Assembly (NCBI GenBank): GCA_027451425.1
Contig: DAIDJH010000136.1
Location: 1-5,454, forward strand
DNA length: 5,454 nucleotides
Reading direction: 5' to 3'
Origin: Bdellovibrionales bacterium
GTDB taxonomy: Bacteria > Bdellovibrionota > Bdellovibrionia > Bdellovibrionales > UBA1609
A program made the translations under genes and the position numbers. The notes under the pieces were generated by a model, which did not search any database, was not told the DNA's origin, and saw only the letters and a list, made by a program, of their open reading frames with translations. This document shows, piece by piece, positions 1-4,609 of this stretch. Each line of letters starts with the position of its first letter. The stretch's first letter is position 1.

Positions 1-1
1 C

Positions 2-700
2 TGTAGGGGTTTTTCTCGATCTGGGTACTCGAAATACACCGTCATCGACTTTCTCAAATATGCGCCACCCATCGTACATTACATCGCGGACATAACCAAC
101 GCGGTGGGGGTGAGCCCCAACATCGGCTACATACTCGCGCTCGAATCTCCATATGCAACCAATGGCGCGTACAATACCCTGCAATTCAACTCGAGCAGTT
201 CAGCGGTTGGACCCTGGCAGATTGTCCATGAAACGGCTACGTCCATTTCTACCGATGCCATGAAAGAATTTGGCGGTAATTTTTCCGGTTTTAAAATAAT
301 GCCCCAAAATCCGCAACGCGACGATCGCACGTACTTGCTCAATTCAACATTGATGGCCAGTCTCTACATCCAGAATTTAGCCAATTTGTTCCCCAACGAA
401 GACCCCGCTCTTGCCATTATGGCATACAACGGCGGCCCCAAAACAATGACGTGGGCGAAACAGTTTTTGTCCAGCGTGACCCACGGCTTTAATGTCCGCT
501 TCAGCGAAATGATGGCGTACCACATGCGGTTAAAATATTATAGCGGAGCAGTCGCCTACACGATGAGATTTCTATCTCTACAAACGATCGGGCAACATCC
601 CGATGTCTACGGGCTTGATGTGAAACCCGCGCAAACCGACGCGTATAAAAATCATTTGAAAAATCCTTACAGCAAACTCCCGCCGGAAATTGCACTTTAA
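2..700 (+). CDS. Lytic transglycosylase (GH23/SLT domain), 5'-truncated
   Basis: The frame is open from the left edge, so the start and any signal peptide lie outside; a GTG at 104 is internal and has no Shine-Dalgarno (SD). The 232 visible residues carry the order of motifs known for soluble-lytic-transglycosylase-like enzymes, which cut the MurNAc-GlcNAc bond of peptidoglycan to leave 1,6-anhydro ends. LALES gives the catalytic Glu (residue 48 of the visible part, bases 143-145), GPWQI (70-74) stands for the usual GLMQ/GPFQ motif, and AYNGGP (141-146) for AYNAG. The Glu-to-GPWQ distance (22 residues) is longer than the roughly 15 usual in Slt-like proteins, through a Ser/Asn-rich insertion. 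The C-terminal part is helical with many aromatic residues. It converges on folD with stop codons overlapping in TTAA. The fold is fairly sure; the subfamily and cellular role (cell-wall turnover, secretion or pilus passage, predation) cannot be told. Confidence 0.85.
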   Translation, partial: CRGFSRSGYSKYTVIDFLKYAPPIVHYIADITNAVGVSPNIGYILALESPYATNGAYNTLQFNSSSSAVGPWQIVHETATSISTDAMKEFGGNFSGFKIMPQNPQRDDRTYLLNSTLMASLYIQNLANLFPNEDPALAIMAYNGGPKTMTWAKQFLSSVTHGFNVRFSEMMAYHMRLKYYSGAVAYTMRFLSLQTIGQHPDVYGLDVKPAQTDAYKNHLKNPYSKLPPEIAL

Positions 701-1542
701 GCTGAGTGCAGCTTCGCCAGCTGCAAGGTGTTTTGCAGAAGCATCGTGATCGTCATCGGACCGACTCCGCCGGGGACGGGTGTCGCTGCACGAGCGAACG
801 CACGCAGCTCTTCGAAGCGCACGTCACCACAGAGACCATCAAATAAACGATGAACACCAACATCGATAATGACCGAATCTTTTTTGAAGTCATCGGCGCC
901 CAAAAACCGTGGCTTACCCGCGGCCACCACGACAATGTCGGCACGCAAAGTGACGTCGCGCAAATCGCGGGTTTTTGAGTGCGCGATCGTGACAGTCGCG
1001 TCTTCCATTAATAACAACTGCGCCATCGGTCGGCCGACAATCGCACTTCGACCAACAACGACCGCTTCTTGCCCTGCGATTGGTATGTCGTAATGCTTGA
1101 GGATTTCAATGACCCCCGCAGGAGTGCATGGCTTCACGCGCGGACGCCCGGCATACAGCAGACCTTGGTTTTCGATGGTCAACGCATCGGCGTCTTTGAG
1201 CGGTGAAATGGCCGCTAGTATTCGCTCACTTGAAAGATGCTTGGGGAGCGGCAACTGTACAAGCATGCCATCGACCTCGGGGCTATCCGTCAGGCTTTGA
1301 ATACGCTCAAGGACTTCAGATTCTGAAACCGTCGCCGGCAAATGATGATGAAATGAACGAAAGCCCACTTCGTCGCACGCTTTGATTTTATTTTTTACGT
1401 AGACATGACTGGCGGGATCATCGCCCACAATCACTACAGCGAGACCTGGCGGACGCCTACGGGCCTTTAAAAACTCCGCCGATTCTTGTGCAAGTTGTTT
1501 GCGAATTTTCGCCGAAACTTTAGTGCCAGAGAGTAAAATCAT
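697..1542 (-). CDS. folD: Bifunctional methylenetetrahydrofolate dehydrogenase / methenyltetrahydrofolate cyclohydrolase
   Basis: FolD interconverts 5,10-methylene-THF, methenyl-THF and 10-formyl-THF in the cytosol (NADP-dependent dehydrogenase plus cyclohydrolase), feeding purine and fMet synthesis. The 281-residue protein has the family's usual length and all its signatures. These are GDDPAS before Y48-VKN-K52 (the catalytic Tyr and Lys of the YxxxK motif), DGMLVQLPLP (91-100, with Gln96), Asp119 in KDADALT, PCTPAGV (138-144), the Rossmann nucleotide loop VGRSAIVGRP (163-172), VIDVGVHR, and the C-terminal PVPGGVGPMT. KDADALT is a variant of the common KDVDGFH, but the key Asp is kept. The ATG at 1540-1542 is preceded by GAGG (1547-1550 on this strand) with a tight 4-base spacing. 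It is divergent from the Ala/Lys-rich gene and convergent with the transglycosylase, so it is probably transcribed alone. Confidence 0.97.
   Translation of the reverse strand: MILLSGTKVSAKIRKQLAQESAEFLKARRRPPGLAVVIVGDDPASHVYVKNKIKACDEVGFRSFHHHLPATVSESEVLERIQSLTDSPEVDGMLVQLPLPKHLSSERILAAISPLKDADALTIENQGLLYAGRPRVKPCTPAGVIEILKHYDIPIAGQEAVVVGRSAIVGRPMAQLLLMEDATVTIAHSKTRDLRDVTLRADIVVVAAGKPRFLGADDFKKDSVIIDVGVHRLFDGLCGDVRFEELRAFARAATPVPGGVGPMTITMLLQNTLQLAKLHSA
707..725 (+). terminator. Possible weak terminator hairpin for the transglycosylase gene
   Basis: TGCAGCT (707-713) and AGCTGCA (719-725) pair perfectly over 7 bp around a 5-base loop. Six bases downstream on the + strand there is only a TGTTTTG tract. 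The hairpin lies inside the 3' end of the opposing folD gene. It overlaps another inverted repeat, TGCACT (691-696)/AGTGCA (705-710), so the two cannot form together. The short T tract makes it a poor intrinsic terminator; it may be chance. Confidence 0.25.
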
Positions 1543-1564
1543 AGTACCTCAACTTGTCCACATA

Positions 1565-1593
1565 TTGACTTAAACGCGCGGCTCCTCTAATGT
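1565..1593 (+). promoter_or_regulatory. Candidate sigma70-type promoter for the Ala/Lys-rich gene
   Basis: In the 77-bp divergent gap, TTGACT (1565-1570) matches five of six -35 bases. Two -10 choices follow: TCTAAT (1586-1591, five of six matches, but 15-bp spacing) or TAATGT (1588-1593, weaker match, ideal 17-bp spacing). Either gives a start near 1598 and a leader of about 20 bases that still contains the AGGAG ribosome site. Not verified by any other signal. Confidence 0.4.
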
Positions 1594-1619
1594 TGGCTCG
1601 CATTTCATTTAGGAGTCGC

Positions 1620-2480
1620 ATGGCCAACAAACCAAATTTATCAAAAGACGGCAGCACAATCGATTTTAAAGCGTCGGAGAGTATGCCGACAACGGCGAAA
1701 AAGTTCCGCCAAAGCCCGGAAATTCAAGGTTTTTACAGCTTTATTTACGACAATGGTCTGCAACGCGAAGCGTATGAAATTCTAACCCGAATTATGCAGC
1801 GACGAAAAGCCCAGCGTGCGGCTGAAATCGCGGCCGCCCAAGCCGCCGCTCAAGCTGAGGCACGCGCCAAAGCCGAGGCCAAAGCGCAAGCCAAAGCCGA
1901 AGCCAAAGCTGCTCGACTGGCGGCTCGCGAAGCTGCTCGTGCGGCAGCCCGTGCGGCAAAACTCAAAGCCGCCGAAGAGCGACTAAAAGCTCGCGAAGCC
2001 GCTCGTCTTGAAAAAGAAAAATTAAAAGCAAAACTTGCCGAACAGCGTGCGAAAGAAAAGGCATTGGCTCTTAAGAAAAAAGAGGCGATGCTGGCCAAAA
2101 AAGCCGCCCTGGCCGCCAAGAAAAAAGCTCAACTTGAAGCGAAAAAGGCCGCGCAAAAACGAAAAGCCGAAGCGCTCGCACTTAAGAAAAAGCAGGCAAT
2201 GCTGGCTAAAAAAGCCGCTATAGAAGCTAAGAAAAAAGCTCTGGCCGCCAAGAAAAAAGCACAACTTGAAGCGAAGAAAGCCGCGCAAAAACGAAAAGCC
2301 GAAGCGCTCGCACTCAAGAAAAAGCAAATGGCTCTGGCCGCAGCAAAAGCCAAAGTCGCGGCAAAAGCGAAAGCCGCAGCAAAAGCCAAAGCTGGGGCAA
2401 AAACCAAAGTCACCGGCAAGGCAAAGTCAGCGATGAAAGCAAAGACCAAGAAAAAAAAGTCTCCCAAAAAAAAGCACTAA
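1620..2480 (+). CDS. Alanine/lysine-rich histone H1-like protein with unique N-terminal segment
   Basis: Start chosen at ATG 1620 because AGGAG (1611-1615) lies 4 bases before it; the in-frame ATG at 1590 has no SD. The product is 286 residues. Residues 1-60 are ordinary sequence, with a short aromatic, probably helical stretch (FRQSPEIQGFYSFIYDNG, 29-46). From about 61 to the end it is almost only Ala, Lys, Glu, Gln, Arg and Leu. The middle (about 61-160) alternates charged and Ala residues like a long single helix or coiled coil. Residues 164-236 contain a duplicated 29-residue block. The tail (from about 238) is AKAK/AAKAK-type and ends in SPKKKH, containing the SPKK motif known from eukaryotic H1 for AT-rich minor-groove binding. 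Bacterial H1-like proteins (e.g. chlamydial Hc2, Bordetella BpH1) have similar tails and compact DNA. Nucleoid binding is inferred; a cell-envelope or RNA-binding role cannot be excluded. The N-terminal part is not a family I recognise. Confidence 0.85.
   Translation: MANKPNLSKDGSTIDFKASESMPTTAKKFRQSPEIQGFYSFIYDNGLQREAYEILTRIMQRRKAQRAAEIAAAQAAAQAEARAKAEAKAQAKAEAKAARLAAREAARAAARAAKLKAAEERLKAREAARLEKEKLKAKLAEQRAKEKALALKKKEAMLAKKAALAAKKKAQLEAKKAAQKRKAEALALKKKQAMLAKKAAIEAKKKALAAKKKAQLEAKKAAQKRKAEALALKKKQMALAAAKAKVAAKAKAAAKAKAGAKTKVTGKAKSAMKAKTKKKKSPKKKH
2109..2195 (+). repeat. In-gene direct repeat, copy 1 (87 bp)
   Basis: Codes for residues 164-192 of the Ala/Lys-rich protein. It matches the copy at 2241-2327 at 82 of 87 positions. 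The five differences are all in third codon positions and none changes the protein. The copies are offset by 132 bp (44 codons). A shorter related unit precedes it (ALALKKKEAMLAKKAA), so the region grew by tandem duplication. Confidence 0.9.
2241..2327 (+). repeat. In-gene direct repeat, copy 2 (87 bp)
   Basis: Second copy of the lysine-rich block, coding for residues 208-236 with the same 29 amino acids as copy 1. The linker before it carries a 7-residue extra piece (IEAKKKA) relative to the preceding unit. Confidence 0.9.
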
Positions 2481-2539
2481 GATCACGCCTAAGCGACTTT
2501 TTCCGAATACATCCGCCTTCGTCTAAAGATTGAATTCTT

Positions 2540-2567
2540 CGGACGGTATTGTCCGGCAATTTTTTTT
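2540..2567 (+). terminator. Probable Rho-independent terminator after the Ala/Lys-rich gene
   Basis: CGGAC (2540-2544) pairs with GTCCG (2551-2555) around a 6-base loop, extendable by one T-G pair. A run of eight T's (2560-2567) follows 4 bases later. The stem is short and the gap to the T run is not ideal. TTCGGA (2538-2543) can also pair with TCCGAA (2502-2507), which would compete with the terminator stem. The rest of the 173-bp gap 2481-2653 holds only the pilin leader. Confidence 0.45.
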
Positions 2568-2628
2568 CACAAGCTCATTCGTTCATATCTCGTTACAGTT
2601 CAGCCGTGAGAACAAAGTTTGCATCGTC

Positions 2629-2648
2629 ACCTCCTTCATTCAGGAGGT
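2629..2648 (+). promoter_or_regulatory. Hairpin that sequesters the Shine-Dalgarno of the Flp pilin gene
   Basis: ACCTCCT (2629-2635) and AGGAGGT (2642-2648) form a perfect 7-bp stem with a 6-base loop (TCATTC). The right arm is the pilin gene's SD, 6 bases before ATG 2654. The left arm belongs to TCACCTCCTT (2627-2636), identical to the conserved 3' end of 16S rRNA. The stem would block ribosome access unless it is opened. There is no T run after it, so it is not a terminator. The structure is seen directly; the regulatory role is inferred. Confidence 0.6.
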
Positions 2649-2653
2649 TGAGA

Positions 2654-2905
2654 ATGAACCGAATTAAAAATCATCGCGGGCAAAGCCTGACGGAGTATTT
2701 GCTGCTCACGGCGCTTCTTGCCGTCGCGAGTATGGGGATTGTGCGACTCATGGGCCAATCGGTGGCGGGTAAGTTCGCGCAAATTACCGAGGCCATCCAA
2801 GGCGGCAAAGCCACTGTGCAAGCTCCACAGGGAGTTTCGCAGGATCTCTACCAAAAGCGCGACATGAGCGACTTTATGATGAATGCCAATCATGGCGGGA
2901 ATTAA
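2654..2905 (+). CDS. flp: Flp-type (Tad, type IVb) major pilin prepilin
   Basis: An 83-residue prepilin. A short basic leader (residues 1-9, ending HRG) is followed by QSLTEYLLLTALLAVAS: Gly at -1, Glu at +5 and Tyr at +6 are the hallmark of Flp pilins cut and methylated by the TadV/CpaA prepilin peptidase. The hydrophobic helix (about 15-34) anchors the subunit and forms the pilus core; the mature form would be 74 residues, a usual Flp size. ATG 2654 has an ideal SD (AGGAGG, 2642-2647). The frame is open upstream to a TTG at 2549 and a GTG at 2606, but neither has an SD. It is the first gene of the cluster, lies behind a likely terminator, and its SD is buried in a hairpin. Its stop overlaps the next gene's start. 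Confidence 0.87.
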   Translation: MNRIKNHRGQSLTEYLLLTALLAVASMGIVRLMGQSVAGKFAQITEAIQGGKATVQAPQGVSQDLYQKRDMSDFMMNANHGGN

Positions 2906-3317
2906 CGGTCAAGGTCTCGTCGAGACGTGCATGGTTCTCGCCGTGGTGATGCTCATGAGCGTGAGCATGGTGCCCACAGTTGGGTTGATTGCCGCGCGCC
3001 TTTGGGTAACGAACGCGCTCTACAATCGAATGCGATGCGAACTCCGGCAAAACTCAATGGCTGAACTCGCACAATGCAACATCAAACTCAAGCACGACCT
3101 TCAACCGATTTGGTGGGGGAGTCTCGTGAATTGCCACGTGAGCGAAAGATTAAGCCCAAACGGTCGCATAGCGACGGTTCACGCTCTTTGGTGCAACTCC
3201 ACAAATAACCGGATCGAAAATTCGGACGGGGGGAATAAATGTCCTGCCAAAAAACAACTGAACTTCAATCTCAAGATTCGCGAATCTTACATCAAGGATT
3301 CGCGCTTGTGGGGCTGA
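2883..3317 (+). CDS. TadE-like minor pilin / pseudopilin, Cys-rich
   Basis: A 144-residue protein beginning MPIMAGING followed by QGLVETCMVLAVVML. Gly9 at -1 and Glu14 at +5 fit a class III prepilin cleavage site, with Thr in place of the Flp Tyr at +6; the membrane helix spans about 15-38. This is the pattern of TadE/TadF-like pseudopilins, which are thought to help assemble the Tad pilus. The mature domain has five cysteines (52, 65, 84, 104, 120), so periplasmic disulfides are likely. ATG 2883 and ATG 2892 are both possible starts (leaders of 9 or 6 residues). Neither has a clear SD, and both lie inside the end of the pilin gene, which suggests translational coupling. The 3' end overlaps the next gene by 79 bp. 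The exact family is inferred from the N-terminus and position. Confidence 0.75.
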   Translation: MPIMAGINGQGLVETCMVLAVVMLMSVSMVPTVGLIAARLWVTNALYNRMRCELRQNSMAELAQCNIKLKHDLQPIWWGSLVNCHVSERLSPNGRIATVHALWCNSTNNRIENSDGGNKCPAKKQLNFNLKIRESYIKDSRLWG

Positions 3318-3991
3318 TTGTTTTTTTGCCCCTCGGCCTAACGTTGATTGTGTGTCTGGCGGCAATGGCGATGTTTGTAAAAATGCAAACGCGCGGGCAT
3401 GGTCTATGCGAAAAACGCGCGATGACTTTAGAAAATGATCTAACGCAACCGCTTGAAGCACTTTTAAGGTTAAACCCTGAAGCACGGCGACTCCGGAGAA
3501 AAGTAACGAGATTGCACCTCGAAGAGGCGACCGCCGCGGCTTCGGGCAACGCAGAAGCCTTGCCCGAAATTCAAGAGCAAATCGAACTGACAAAGGCCGC
3601 ACAAATCGCCCTAGATAAAGAACAGCGTGGAATTATCTTCACGGCAAATTCAAAAATCTTGGCGGATCGGGCGCAGATGCACCGCTCTCTTCGCGGGATG
3701 CTTCCTGACATAAGCGCACCACCGCTACAAGTTGTAGCAGATCCACCTCACGAAATTGCACCTGAATATCATCCCGTCACAAATTTTTCGGCCAGACAAG
3801 CCGTGACCGCACGTTTTCAAATGACGCCCGAACAAATATTCGGCCGCATCATTTCATCGCTCCTTGAACGCGTCGGGCTAAATGCAAACGGAGTATTTCA
3901 CGAATCTTGCGGGGCAACACTTGCCCGACGGGATCAGACCGGAAGACGTGGGCACCAATTTTTCGCACGGCTCTGGTGGAGCTCGCCATGA
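3239..3991 (+). CDS. TadE/TadG-like membrane protein with coiled-coil region
   Basis: A 250-residue protein. After a 20-residue leader ending HQG comes FALVGLIVFLPLGLTLIVCL (21-40), which aligns by eye with the TadE/TadG N-terminal pattern (R/Q)GQALVEFALVLPLLL, but with Gly where the conserved Glu (+5) should be. The helix extends to about 46. Residues 57-155 are charged, Leu/Ala/Glu-rich and probably helical or coiled coil. Residues 155-190 are Pro-rich, and the C-terminus is basic and aromatic (RRGHQFFARLWWSSP). ATG 3239 is the only start before the membrane segment; a G-rich stretch (3228-3233) may act as a weak SD. It starts 79 bp inside the preceding gene and its stop overlaps the next start as ATGA. 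The role as a pilus minor component is inferred; loss of Glu+5 may mean it is not processed like a pilin. Confidence 0.72.
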   Translation: MSCQKTTELQSQDSRILHQGFALVGLIVFLPLGLTLIVCLAAMAMFVKMQTRGHGLCEKRAMTLENDLTQPLEALLRLNPEARRLRRKVTRLHLEEATAAASGNAEALPEIQEQIELTKAAQIALDKEQRGIIFTANSKILADRAQMHRSLRGMLPDISAPPLQVVADPPHEIAPEYHPVTNFSARQAVTARFQMTPEQIFGRIISSLLERVGLNANGVFHESCGATLARRDQTGRRGHQFFARLWWSSP

Positions 3992-4257
3992 AAGGACAAG
4001 TCGTCTTCGAGGGCATTCTCACTGTGGCATCGTTTTTGCTTTTTGTTTTGATCGCGATCTACATTTGCAAGGAGGGGATCAATGTTAGTGCGCGATACCG
4101 CTATGACCCAGAGATTGAGAGATACCACAATCGGAAAATTATGGATCAAATATCAAAGCCGTGCATGGTTTATCCCTTCGATCACAGTCGGTTTTTGCCT
4201 GATTGTGGCCATCATGGTCGATACCCACGACAAAACCGCAGCCGCAAAAGGTTTTAG
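3988..4257 (+). CDS. Small pilin-like membrane protein overlapping the CpaB-like gene
   Basis: ATG 3988 overlaps the upstream stop (ATGA) and has GGAG (3978-3981) 6 bases before it. The product is 89 residues. MKG followed by QVVFEGILTVASFLLFVLIAI gives Gly at -1 and Glu at +5, with a 3-residue leader and a membrane helix (about 7-27), so it resembles a minor Flp/TadE-like pilin. From residue 32 on, the frame overlaps the CpaB-like gene by 176 bp. In that part the sequence (e.g. DHSRFLPDCGHHGRYPRQNR) is basic and unlike a conserved domain, while the other frame encodes a good membrane helix. The first half is probably real. The second half may be a run-on after loss of an earlier stop, or a true dual-coding segment. 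Its function is unknown beyond its context. Confidence 0.6.
   Translation: MKGQVVFEGILTVASFLLFVLIAIYICKEGINVSARYRYDPEIERYHNRKIMDQISKPCMVYPFDHSRFLPDCGHHGRYPRQNRSRKRF
4069..4075 (+). promoter_or_regulatory. Strong ribosome binding site fixing the start of the CpaB-like gene
   Basis: AAGGAGG lies 6 bases before ATG 4082, a near-ideal SD inside the preceding small pilin-like gene. It shows that 4082 is a real start even though the upstream frame stays open for another 176 bp. Confidence 0.7.
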
Positions 4258-4594
4258 CACTCCCTACGCCGGCATCGACACGTTCATCCCTAACGGTTAC
4301 GTGCTCTTGCCGATTGACGTCCAAAATCTTGAATCGCTGGACTCACTTCTTGGACAGTACGGCGTTGTCGATCTCTACACGCCAGGCGATCCGGTGGCTG
4401 TGGCCAAAGGACTCAAAATTATCCGGAGTCCGAAGGATCCGTCCGAATTTTCGGTTCTTGTTCCCGAGTCTCAGTCGGCCGCGCTTGTGCGTGCCGAAGA
4501 CAAACCTTTTTTGGTCGTTGTCCAAAACCCTTCGAAGGCCGCCGACGAAGTTCGTTCGTTACCAATACAAAGTCGCATCGTTATTGAAAATTAA
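4082..4594 (+). CDS. cpaB: CpaB/RcpC-like Tad pilus assembly protein
   Basis: A 170-residue protein with a cytoplasmic basic N-terminus, one membrane helix (about 28-46) and a periplasmic domain. From residue 65 it runs IDTFIPNGYVLLPIDVQN, then GVVDLYTPGDP (94-104), KGLKIIRSP, a stretch with ESQSAALVRA, and LVVVQNP. This order matches by eye the C-terminal half of CpaB/RcpC proteins: a Val/Ile-rich 'P-G-x-R-A-hydrophobic-x-I-P-V-D' strand, a 'VDV..T' strand, and a late 'AE.L.LA' helix before a final strand. The usual upstream SAF (antifreeze-like) domain appears reduced or missing, and the protein is shorter than typical CpaB. CpaB/RcpC is a periplasmic partner of the Tad secretin, so a secretin gene would be expected downstream. 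It overlaps the small pilin-like gene by 176 bp and is followed after 15 bp by the secreted-protein gene. Confidence 0.7.
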   Translation: MLVRDTAMTQRLRDTTIGKLWIKYQSRAWFIPSITVGFCLIVAIMVDTHDKTAAAKGFSTPYAGIDTFIPNGYVLLPIDVQNLESLDSLLGQYGVVDLYTPGDPVAVAKGLKIIRSPKDPSEFSVLVPESQSAALVRAEDKPFLVVVQNPSKAADEVRSLPIQSRIVIEN

Positions 4595-4609
4595 AAAGAG
4601 AGGGACCCA

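Noticed and set aside
104..106. GTG as the start of the transglycosylase
   Set aside because: The frame is open to the left edge with plausible helical sequence, and no SD precedes the GTG; the gene is truncated by the window.
869..1385. Plus-strand open frames inside folD
   Set aside because: They are antisense to a full-length, highly conserved FolD and show no domain or SD.
1590..1592. ATG 1590 as start of the Ala/Lys-rich gene
   Set aside because: It has no SD and overlaps the predicted -10 element; ATG 1620 has AGGAG at good spacing.
1582..1615. CTCCT (1582-1586) pairing with the AGGAG ribosome site of the Ala/Lys-rich gene, similar to the pilin hairpin
   Set aside because: Only 5 bp with a 24-base loop, and the left arm lies upstream of the predicted transcription start.
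2118..2260. A-rich runs (AAGAAAAAAGC) as programmed frameshift sites
   Set aside because: They are not phased as a standard X XXY YYZ heptamer, and the 0 frame continues to a sensible SPKK-containing end.
1850..2467. Long open frames on the minus strand and in other frames across the Ala/Lys-rich gene
   Set aside because: They arise from the repetitive GCN/AAR codons, which lack stops in several frames; their products are low-complexity Ala/Phe/Leu shadows without an SD.
2583..2624. Minus-strand 13-residue ORF (MQTLFSRLNCNEI) with AGGAGG upstream
   Set aside because: The SD is only the mirror of the pilin hairpin palindrome; the peptide is very short and has no sign of a promoter. Kept only as a curiosity.
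2606..2624. Sigma54-like promoter ending in TTGCA before the pilin gene
   Set aside because: The TTGCA half is present but the matching GG-containing -24 element is not at the required spacing. No convincing sigma70 promoter was found in 2568-2628 either.
2549..2653. N-terminal extension of the pilin from TTG 2549 or GTG 2606
   Set aside because: No SD for either; the TTG lies in the terminator hairpin, while ATG 2654 has an ideal SD and gives a normal short leader.
4050..4059. Perfect palindrome GATCGCGATC as an operator
   Set aside because: It lies within coding sequence for a membrane helix, occurs once, and short GATC palindromes are common in this sequence.
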